DNA of 9,131 nucleotides, taken from contig JAENIS010000060.1 of the NCBI GenBank assembly GCA_016844285.1, positions 1 to 9,131 on the forward strand, given 5' to 3'. A program made the position numbers and the translations under genes. The notes under the pieces are model-generated. The model was not told the DNA's origin, searched no databases, and was given only the letters and a program-made list of their open reading frames with translations. Shown piece after piece: positions 1 through 5,052 of this stretch (the stretch's first letter is position 1; the number at the start of each line of letters is the position of its first letter). Source of the DNA: Dehalococcoidales bacterium. GTDB lineage: Bacteria > Chloroflexota > Dehalococcoidia > Dehalococcoidales > UBA2162.

Positions 1-173
1 ACATCTTGTTTTCTCATTTCCTTCCCCGCCCCCCGGGAGGGCGATAATATAGCTCTTTCTTGATGTATCCCATTTTGACTAATTGTTAAATAATGAAGCT
101 GAAAACACGCACTTTAACAACTGAATAATGAAGCCTTGACCTGAACGCTTGCCCTCTTGAAAGGGGGGTAAGT
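1..173. other. Non-coding left edge upstream of the split sigma-like gene
   Basis: I see no convincing gene here. The stretch holds a GC-rich block (about 24-42), then an AT-rich block in which AATAATGAAGC occurs twice, at 89-99 and 124-134, 35 bases apart. It also carries the left copies of the two long-range repeats listed separately. A strong Shine-Dalgarno-like run of G (about 162-167) lies just before the ATG at 174. TTGACT (75-80) and TTGACC (136-141) resemble -35 boxes, but neither has a good -10 at the right spacing, so I call no promoter. Confidence 0.5.
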
Positions 174-545
174 ATGAGTTCAAATGTATCAGCACCAGCA
201 GCACCAAACGGCGATTACGGCAATCATCAAGGTCATTGTAGCCGATGTCATAGGGTCTGGACACTAAAGGAAAGGCAGGGCGTTTGTCGGTGGTGTGGTA
301 ACTCCGCAAGCTGCCAGTCCACAACGGCAAAGCCCTACTATATCAAGTCTAGGTCAAGCGGAAGGCTAAAGCAAACCAACGGCAACGGTAACGGCTATGA
401 CCAGCTAGACGGCGATTGGCTATCCTATTATAAGGTAGCTTCAAAGTTTAGCCACAAGGTAAAGGCAGAGGACACCCAGGACTTACTCCACGATATAATG
501 CTCACCCTTGCCGACGTGGAGCGTAATAACGGACATAAGCCGTGA
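174..545 (+). CDS. Zinc-ribbon protein carrying the first half of a sigma-70 region 2-like domain
   Basis: This encodes 123 residues. The N-terminal part has a CxxC-x12-CxxC motif (Cys22, 25, 38, 41), which is a likely zinc ribbon. A Gly/Asn-rich linker (about 61-80) follows. The last 40 residues, with KAEDTQDLLHDIMLTLA at about 97-113, resemble the first helices of sigma-70 region 2, where an acidic DLxxDxxL segment is typical. The ATG at 174 follows a purine-rich G-run ribosome site. The stop TGA (543-545) overlaps the next ATG (545-547), and the next ORF begins exactly where the remaining region 2 helix would continue. I infer a split or frameshifted sigma-like regulator made as two coupled chains or by -1 frameshifting. 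Promoter-recognition function is not demonstrated. Codon use differs from genes to the right. Confidence 0.7.
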   Translation: MSSNVSAPAAPNGDYGNHQGHCSRCHRVWTLKERQGVCRWCGNSASCQSTTAKPYYIKSRSSGRLKQTNGNGNGYDQLDGDWLSYYKVASKFSHKVKAEDTQDLLHDIMLTLADVERNNGHKP

Positions 546-937
546 TGTATCGGATAGCCAGCCGAACTGTAGCTGACTACTGGTTTAGCTACTACAGCTT
601 CAATAATGGTCTTGACTGTAAACACTGTAACAAGGCACAAAGACAAAAATGCCGGTCAAACTGGCTATATGCCGACTGCCCGAAGGCTATCAAGCTAGAG
701 AGCCTAAACAAGCCCATACTGGATGGTGAGGGCAATCTAACCGAGATTGGAGAGCTGATAGCCGATGATAAGGCAATGGAGCTAGACGCTTGGGTCAGCG
801 ATAGCACTTGGGAGATAGGCTATCCTAGACGACTGGTGGCGATAGCCTATAAGCTCAAAGTAGGGATACCACTAGACAATAGGGACAAGTGCTATTTACG
901 GCGACTTAGGCAAAAAGACCAAAAAAGCCTGTTTTAA
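545..937 (+). CDS. Second half of the split sigma-70-like protein, with a four-cysteine insertion
   Basis: This encodes 130 residues from the ATG at 545; a GTG at 542 in the same frame is an alternative. It begins MYRIASRTVADYW, which matches the sigma-70 region 2.3/2.4 pattern (LYRIARNxxxDY) and continues the domain left unfinished by the upstream ORF. A cysteine cluster follows (Cys25, 28, 36, 45), probably a metal-binding insertion. Next comes LESLNKPILDGEGN (51-64) with GELIADD (69-75), like the linker before sigma region 4, and then a basic C-terminal segment. I do not see a clear region 4 helix-turn-helix. The frame is -1 relative to the upstream ORF, with a TGATG stop/restart overlap, so coupling or frameshifting is expected. 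CTAG occurs repeatedly inside the gene, which is unusual for bacterial DNA and suggests transfer. Confidence 0.65.
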   Translation: MYRIASRTVADYWFSYYSFNNGLDCKHCNKAQRQKCRSNWLYADCPKAIKLESLNKPILDGEGNLTEIGELIADDKAMELDAWVSDSTWEIGYPRRLVAIAYKLKVGIPLDNRDKCYLRRLRQKDQKSLF

Positions 938-981
938 CCGACACTTTTTAAGCCCCTTTCGGCGACTAATATAGTGAAAGC

Positions 982-1063
982 ACCTTAAGGCTAGCGAGAC
1001 GCAGCTTAAGGTAAGTTGACTACTAGACGAAGCCGATAGCCTTGCCCACTATCGGATAGTCAA
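982..1063 (+). other. Two consecutive predicted hairpins in the leader before the ORF at 1070
   Basis: The first stem pairs ACCTTAAG (982-989) with CTTAAGGT (1005-1012). The second is nested: TTGACTA (1016-1022) pairs with TAGTCAA (1057-1063), enclosing CCGATAG (1033-1039) paired with CTATCGG (1049-1055). All arms are perfect. The structure ends at a purine/G-run ribosome-site-like sequence (1064-1070). It could be a structured 5' leader, an attenuator or a DNA-level recombination site. No T-run follows, so it is not a standard terminator. I recognise no known riboswitch class. Confidence 0.5.
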
Positions 1064-1069
1064 AAGGGG

Positions 1070-1234
1070 GTGTTCAAAATAGAACAACTGAATATTGAGG
1101 GCAAGCGTTCAGGTTTGGGAATGGTCGCACATAAGACGATACTGGTCAACGCCCTAAGTCGTGCACTTGCCGAAAGGGTAGTGCTGATGGACTTTACTAT
1201 TGGGCGTAAGGGCTTCCTGAAGCATTTGTCTTAG
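1070..1234 (+). pseudogene. Short interrupted ORF, N-terminal remnant of unknown gene
   Basis: The frame from a GTG at 1070 encodes 54 residues and stops at TAG 1232-1234, inside the opposite-strand recombinase remnant. The G-run ribosome-site-like sequence sits too close to that GTG. It is spaced correctly for codon 1079-1081, which reads ATA where an ATG would be expected, so the start may be lost. An internal ATG lies at 1121. The residues LVNALSRALAERVVLMDF faintly recall the helix and strand after the Walker A loop of ParA-type ATPases, but no intact Walker A motif is present, so I do not assign a function. The reading frame running into the recombinase end suggests that insertion truncated a host gene here. 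Confidence 0.35.
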
Positions 1235-2287
1235 CACAAACTTGGGATTCAGACACGATTGGCAGCCGGCCCAGAATACGTACTTCTCCGTTTTTAACCA
1301 TATATCTGGCTCCCAAACGTAGCAATGTTTCTCTCAATACCCTGGCCTGTTCGAGAGGAAGTTCGTTGTGTCGACCGGCCTCTGTTTGTGTCGACAAGTC
1401 GAACATCAACCAGGGCTCACCCAGTTCAGCCAACTCACGTTCGACATCCTCAGAATTAACTTTTGGCAAAAGGAGCAATTGGGCTGCAATTTCAGCTCTT
1501 CGCCATTCTAACGATTCTCGGGCAGCATTGAGCGCTGCCTTCTTCTCATTAATAATCTCTGGAGGGTAGCCCGCCAGGTCTTTCTCAAGAAGGGAGCGCC
1601 ATTCAGAGCTACTTTTTATGATTTCCTGTTTAATCCTGACCAATTCCTCTTTGCTTTTGGTCTCAGATTGGCGGGCCAGCTCAAGATAATCCGACCAGAC
1701 TTTTCATTCTTCGAGGTAAACACCAAATTTGTTCCACACCACTAGCTCCATCGCATCCTTACGCCACAGTTTCTCCCCACAGCGTTTCCTGCACACATAG
1801 TAGCGGTTATTCCCAGCTTTATATGATTCAAACTTGGCGCCGCAACCACAGATACCCAGCCCGCCTAGAGCGTATAAGATGGGTGACCTCGGCTCACGTA
1901 GCTTTCGTCCATCGAGGACTGCGTTAATGGCTTCAAACTTCGTTTTCTCCAGAATGGCTTCGTGGTGAATAACGACCGTTTTCTCTTCAAACTGAATCGT
2001 TGTTTCTCCGACCAACGCTCGATTCCGGAAAATGCCTCCCTTGCATGCCAGGGTAGCCGGAGAAAAACGCTTATCGTGGGTCGTCCGCCATCCCTGTTTA
2101 TTCAGCCATCTTGCTGCGGGGCCAGACCTTCCTTCGTTGAGAATAATCTCGCCAGCCTGTATCAAAGCCGCCGCCTGTGCCTGTTTACCACCCTCTTGCC
2201 GTCAACGATATCGGAGCTTTCCCGGAAGATGGTATAAAATGTCAGCATTGGTGTCCTCCTTCCTGGGCTTTTATTTCCGCGGCTCAT
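1197..2287 (-). pseudogene. Large serine recombinase remnant, catalytic domain absent, frameshifted and with an in-frame TGA
   Basis: Reading on the minus strand, the ATG at 2287-2285 overlaps the stop of the upstream small gene (ATGA). About 35 residues follow, up to DGKRVVN. At about 2185-2180 the frame must shift by -1 to join the recombinase frame AALIQAGEIILNEG, which continues through the Recombinase domain (RSGPAARWLNKQGWRT), a cysteine zinc beta-ribbon (CGCGAKF ... YYVCRKRCG) and VVWNKFGVYLEE. A TGA at 1706-1704 interrupts it. The same frame then continues through KVWSDYLELA and a long helical, coiled-coil-like C-terminal region to TAG at 1197. Large serine recombinases normally start with a resolvase catalytic domain of about 140 residues carrying the nucleophilic serine; none is present here. 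I read this as a decayed integrase fragment. A specialised catalytic-less partner protein is a less likely alternative. Confidence 0.75.
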
Positions 2288-2580
2288 TCCAAGATTCGCC
2301 GCGCCGCTCGTAACGCCTCGGGAGTGGCCCCGGGACATCGCTCAACAATGAGTCTGGCAAACTTATCCTCGATGTTATCGGAACTACCACCCTGGGCGGA
2401 TGCCAGAAAATCTACTGAATCAGCTACATCGCTAAAGAACTGGCACACAAGCTGGGATGTGTTTACCTGATTTCTGCTCGCAATCCGGTCTAAAGCCGGG
2501 AGCACCCGCTGGTCTATTTTGGCGATAAGGGTGGTCTTCTTTGCTCCTGCCCCTTCGCTATTATTATTTGGTTCAGACAT
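2284..2580 (-). CDS. Small ribbon-helix-helix-like protein, second gene of the recombinase operon
   Basis: This encodes 98 residues. After a polar N-terminus, TTLIAKIDQRVLPALDRIA (16-34) followed by the helix VNTSQLVCQFF (39-49) has the strand-helix-helix pattern of ribbon-helix-helix DNA-binding proteins (Arc/MetJ/CopG type). The rest (about 50-98) is helical and of unknown role. The ATG at 2580 has a good ribosome site (GAGGTGG). The gene starts 33 bases after its upstream neighbour and ends in an ATGA overlap with the recombinase remnant, so the three were probably one transcript. It may be a regulator or accessory DNA-binding factor of the mobile element. It looks intact, unlike the recombinase. 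Family membership rests on pattern only. Confidence 0.65.
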   Translation of the reverse strand: MSEPNNNSEGAGAKKTTLIAKIDQRVLPALDRIASRNQVNTSQLVCQFFSDVADSVDFLASAQGGSSDNIEDKFARLIVERCPGATPEALRAARRILE

Positions 2581-2613
2581 AAATCCACCTCTTTTTACAA
2601 CTACCCTTGCCGT

Positions 2614-2931
2614 TTATTCCGGTCTCGCCTGTTTCTGCGCAACCAGTTTATCCGCTACATGATGCATTACCTCTCCAAGGAAATGGACCCACTCCGGAGT
2701 CATCTCTTCTGGCATGTGGTTCAGTATCCACTCGGACAGGTTGTCATCCAGCGTAATCCGGTCTGTCTGCTGCCTTGCCTTTTCCGTTTCAATAAAACGA
2801 TAGAAGGAATGACAATTCGCCAGCAACTCTCTTATCAAATCAGGACGGGTAATGCCTCGTTCCACTGCGACTTCATCAAGAGACTTAATAATCTCCGGTG
2901 GGACTCGAATGGAAATAAAGGGATTCGGCAT
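2614..2931 (-). CDS. Ribbon-helix-helix transcriptional regulator, first gene of the recombinase operon
   Basis: This encodes 105 residues. FISIRVPPEIIKSLDEVAVERGITRPDLIRELL (5-37) is a clear ribbon-helix-helix pattern: a short strand for base contacts, helix A, a turn at RGIT, and helix B. The C-terminal half (about 45-100) is helical and unassigned. Proteins of this fold usually bind short palindromes as dimers and often repress their own promoters. A 23-base imperfect palindrome overlaps the promoter just upstream, which fits autoregulation. The ATG at 2931 follows AGGAG at suitable spacing. The ORF is intact. The toxin-antitoxin alternative is weak, because its partner is a second regulator-like protein rather than a toxin. 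Confidence 0.75.
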   Translation of the reverse strand: MPNPFISIRVPPEIIKSLDEVAVERGITRPDLIRELLANCHSFYRFIETEKARQQTDRITLDDNLSEWILNHMPEEMTPEWVHFLGEVMHHVADKLVAQKQARPE

Positions 2932-2959
2932 AGCTACGCACTCCTAATCATGATAGGTA

Positions 2960-2982
2960 TATGATGGCAGCCTGCTATCATA
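2960..2982. promoter_or_regulatory. Imperfect 23-base palindrome, probable operator
   Basis: The left arm TATGATGGCAG (2960-2970) and right arm CTGCTATCATA (2972-2982) are reverse complements at 10 of 11 positions around the central base 2971. A further ATGATAGG lies just outside at 2950-2957. The palindrome occupies the spacer and -10 of the minus-strand promoter, so a bound protein would block transcription. The adjacent ribbon-helix-helix regulator is the natural candidate; this is inference. Confidence 0.6.
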
Positions 2983-2990
2983 CTTGTCAA
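2961..2990 (-). promoter_or_regulatory. Promoter of the ribbon-helix-helix/recombinase operon
   Basis: On the minus strand a perfect -35 TTGACA (2990-2985) is followed after 18 bases by CATCAT (2966-2961), which matches 4 of 6 of the -10 consensus. It lies about 30 bases before the ATG at 2931. The palindromic operator overlaps it. Confidence 0.5.
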
Positions 2991-3394
2991 GCCCTTTGTC
3001 GACGACGCTTCAGGGGACCATTCACCGATGAAGATTATAGCGGATGCCCTGCCTGCTCGCTGTACGCCAGGCATGCAGACATATTCTCAAACTGAGCAGT
3101 TTTCGGCATGGTTTAGCTATGCAGGTAGGGAATTATGGGGGGCGTATATACTATGGGGGGTGGTCACCCCTGTTAGGCTCTACAATGTTTCTTGCAGGCT
3201 CTCCAGTGTCGCCCATGGGGTAATTACCGGATAACATAAATATGGCCTGCATTCCCAGGCTGAATTAACATCATTCATACGTATAGATAGAATAGATAGC
3301 ATAGGTTGAATAGAATGGATGATTGAAGGCGGGAATTATCACCGTGGGTAAAGCAAATTGACCTCCAGAGCAATATCAGGAGATGATTTATGCT
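2991..3394. other. Gene-poor stretch between recombinase operon and TPR gene
   Basis: I see no supported gene in these roughly 400 bases. They contain TATGGGGGG twice (3134-3142 and 3152-3160) around a GTATATAC palindrome (3144-3151), and a GGGGTG/CACCCC inverted repeat (3157-3170). At about 3282-3320 there is low-complexity sequence rich in ATAGA-like units. A plus-strand frame at 3028-3234 has no good ribosome site and no recognisable family. Confidence 0.5.
3134..3170. repeat. G-run direct repeat with adjoining inverted repeat
   Basis: TATGGGGGG occurs at 3134-3142 and 3152-3160, 18 bases apart, with the palindrome GTATATAC between the copies. The second copy merges into a perfect inverted repeat, GGGGTG (3157-3162) and CACCCC (3165-3170). 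Role unknown; a protein-binding site or a hairpin are both possible. Confidence 0.45.
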
Positions 3395-4465
3395 TCATTG
3401 CTTGGGATACTGCGGAGGTGATTTACCCTGTTTCTTCACCACCCTGGGATAACTGGCACGAGAAACTCTTTCGGTTACGCTCATCAGTTCAACCTCATGC
3501 CACCATTCGTCGCCATAATCAAAAAGATAGAGAAACTTCGGGCCGCCGTGCAGGGCAAGGCTGTCAATCCTGATGCGAGTGGCTAGTTTACCCGTTCCAT
3601 CTTCATTAAGACCCGGTGAAGCGTACTCGCTCTTTTTATCGTATGGCTTGTTGCTCAGAAAGAAGCTGTACTGGTGTTCCTCAAAACGGTCGAAGGCTTT
3701 GAATATAGCTTTATGCAGGCTGGATAACATCTGATTTTCTTTGATGTCGATAATCCGCCAGATATCCGGCCTGTCCCTTAGTGAGACTTTGAACCGGTGG
3801 ATGAAGTGTGTGTCGGAATAAACCGAGGGTCTTGTTGGGGCTTTATCTCCTCGCTCACCTCGTGGCTTGAATCCCATACTAAATCCTAGGACTCTTTTCA
3901 AAACATCCCGAGCCACGGAATTAATGGGGTCCAACCGCACTGCCCTTTCCGCGTATTCCCTAGCCTTGTCGATATTGACTGATGACAGATAAGCCACTGC
4001 CAAATCAGTCAATATGTTGGCGTTATCCGGCGCCAGATGGCTTGCCTTTTCAAGAGAACCTAATCCCTTGGCTACATCTCCACTGCTGTATATAGCCCAG
4101 GCCAGCCCGCGGAGATACTCGCCATTATCTGGTTCTCTGGCAACTGCTATCTCGAATTCTGGAATAGCCTTGTCCCATTGTCGTTTATACGAATAGACGA
4201 AACCCAGGATATAGCGGTAACCAGGGTTCTCGGGCTTGAGGTTTATCGCTTTCTTGATGTGGTTTTCTGCCAGTTCGATTCTTTGAAGCGTGAGAAATAA
4301 ATCCCCGAGATAGGCATTGGCATACTCGGCGGCGACCGCGTTATCACCGTACCTCACCAGGATGTATTTGTAAATTTCGATAGCTTTCTCATGGTTACCA
4401 GATTCAATGTATTGCCTGGCTTCATCCCATATTGAATTTAATTCCGGAAGGTCGTCTTTGCCCAT
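3395..4465 (-). CDS. TPR-repeat protein fused to a plasmid pRiA4b ORF-3-like domain
   Basis: This encodes 356 residues. Residues about 8-190 are tandem tetratricopeptide repeats, visible as repeated A-x3-Y/G-x-A and L-x-P-[DE]-N spacing (LKPEN, REPDN, LAPDN, LDPIN). A short basic linker follows. Residues about 218-354 resemble the pRiA4b ORF-3 family: HRFKVSLRDRPDIWRIIDI, then FLYLFDYGDEWWHEVEL, and a closing YPRVVKKQGKSPPQYP. That family is widespread but its biochemical role is not established. The TPR part should mediate protein contacts. No signal peptide or membrane segment is seen, so it is probably cytoplasmic. The ATG at 4465 has a good ribosome site (GAGGATGG). It is monocistronic, with gene-poor DNA on both sides. 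Both domain calls are from pattern recognition; the TPR call is firmer. Confidence 0.8.
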   Translation of the reverse strand: MGKDDLPELNSIWDEARQYIESGNHEKAIEIYKYILVRYGDNAVAAEYANAYLGDLFLTLQRIELAENHIKKAINLKPENPGYRYILGFVYSYKRQWDKAIPEFEIAVAREPDNGEYLRGLAWAIYSSGDVAKGLGSLEKASHLAPDNANILTDLAVAYLSSVNIDKAREYAERAVRLDPINSVARDVLKRVLGFSMGFKPRGERGDKAPTRPSVYSDTHFIHRFKVSLRDRPDIWRIIDIKENQMLSSLHKAIFKAFDRFEEHQYSFFLSNKPYDKKSEYASPGLNEDGTGKLATRIRIDSLALHGGPKFLYLFDYGDEWWHEVELMSVTERVSRASYPRVVKKQGKSPPQYPKQ

Positions 4466-4812
4466 AGTCCATCCTCATGCAGTTGGTGTTGGTTCAATGA
4501 TACCATACGGTAAAAGGGGAGGGTAACTTTAAGATGGAATGTGACACCGCAACACAATCTGGCTGATTGTTGTTACCTTGCGTGTTTGCCACTAAGGAGA
4601 TGGTAACGAAAATGGGCTTAGCGCGATTCTAATGAATCCATGGGTCATAACAAGTGATCATTGAATACAGCAAGGAAGATGTCGTGCAAGACGTTCGAAC
4701 TATATTCTTTATCTTGTTACAATAGGACGACATCACAATGATGGCGTCTTTATTTCTTATGACATGACCGTGGAGTATCCAGACATCATGCTCGAATAAG
4801 CTTTGATAATGA
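4466..4812. other. Gene-poor stretch upstream of the TPR gene
   Basis: I see no intact gene here. It holds a nested inverted repeat, GGTAAC (4522-4527) with GTTACC (4572-4577) enclosing ACAATC (4554-4559) with GATTGT (4565-4570). It also holds the hairpin elements at 4678-4758. Part of it is probably decayed sequence of the CoA-transferase whose C-terminus survives just downstream, but I could not align it by eye. Confidence 0.45.
4726..4758 (+). terminator. Orphan terminator-like hairpin
   Basis: GACGACATCA (4726-4735) pairs with TGATGGCGTC (4739-4748) with one mismatch and a 3-base loop, and a T-rich tail (4749-4758) follows. This resembles an intrinsic terminator on the plus strand. No plus-strand gene ends just before it. 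An upstream GATGTCGT (4678-4685) can pair perfectly with 4727-4734, the same left arm, giving an alternative fold. Confidence 0.4.
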
Positions 4813-5052
4813 TTCCCACTTGAAGGTACCGATACCCCTCAGATATTAGTTAATGACTTCTTTACTGAGATAGACCATACTAATGCTGGTAAGATTAAAC
4901 TGGTAAACACCCTGAGTCAGTTCCGCCAAAACTCGCCTTCGGTCAGAACCACTGCTTCCAAGACAGGGCAACACACCGAGGAGATTCTTTTGGAGATTGG
5001 CTATAACTGTGAAGCTATCTGCCAGCTTAAGGAACAAAAGGCAATCCGGTAG
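4813..5052 (+). pseudogene. C-terminal fragment of a CaiB/BaiF (type III) CoA-transferase
   Basis: An open plus-strand frame from just after TGA 4810-4812 to TAG 5050-5052 encodes about 79 residues without a plausible start. Its content matches the extreme C-terminus of family III CoA-transferases: PQILVNDFFTEIDH, then GKIKLVNTLSQFRQNSPSV, then GQHTEEILLEIGYNCEAI and LKEQ. These correspond to the family's PQxxANDxxxEIDHPxxGxxKxxxxPxxFSxTPxxVR and GQHTEEVLLELGYxxEEIxxLKE signatures. The active-site aspartate and CoA-binding core lie far upstream in full proteins of about 400 residues and are absent. An in-frame stop precedes the fragment. Its end overlaps the convergent kinase gene by 26 bases. 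I infer a decayed gene cut by rearrangement. Confidence 0.75.

Larger units (their letters stand above)
116..1094. repeat. 12-base direct repeat at the same two positions
   Basis: AACAACTGAATA occurs at 116-127 and again at 1083-1094, and partial similarity extends to about 20 bases. In the right copy it runs directly into the 18-base repeat. In the left copy it is followed about 11 bases later by that repeat in inverted orientation. The two edges therefore share one part in direct and one part in inverted orientation. Confidence 0.65.
139..1114. repeat. 18-base perfect inverted repeat bracketing the split sigma-like genes
   Basis: ACCTGAACGCTTGCCCTC at 139-156 is the exact reverse complement of 1097-1114. 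The pair encloses both sigma-like ORFs and the structured leader, a span of 976 bases. The left copy lies just before the ribosome site of the first gene. The right copy lies inside the short ORF that begins at 1070. No transposase lies between them, so this is not an ordinary insertion sequence. Confidence 0.75.

Noticed and set aside
79..330. Minus-strand ORF of 83 residues at the left edge
   Set aside because: It lies opposite the zinc-ribbon coding region, whose cysteine pattern and ribosome site are convincing.
139..1114. Treating the inverted-repeat-bounded segment as a classical insertion sequence
   Set aside because: No transposase is encoded between the repeats, and the only possible target duplication is the 3-base TTG, which could be chance.
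1704..1706. In-frame TGA in the recombinase frame as a recoded tryptophan or selenocysteine codon
   Set aside because: TGA ends several other genes in the window (174-545, 2284-2580, 3395-4465), and the recombinase also has a frameshift and no catalytic domain. Decay explains this better.
3028..3234. Plus-strand ORF of 68 residues in the gene-poor stretch
   Set aside because: No well-placed ribosome site, no recognisable family, and it runs across the G-run and inverted-repeat structure; probably chance.
3282..3320. CRISPR-like or tandem repeat in the ATAGA-rich stretch
   Set aside because: Units are short and irregular, without spacers of constant length; it is low-complexity sequence.
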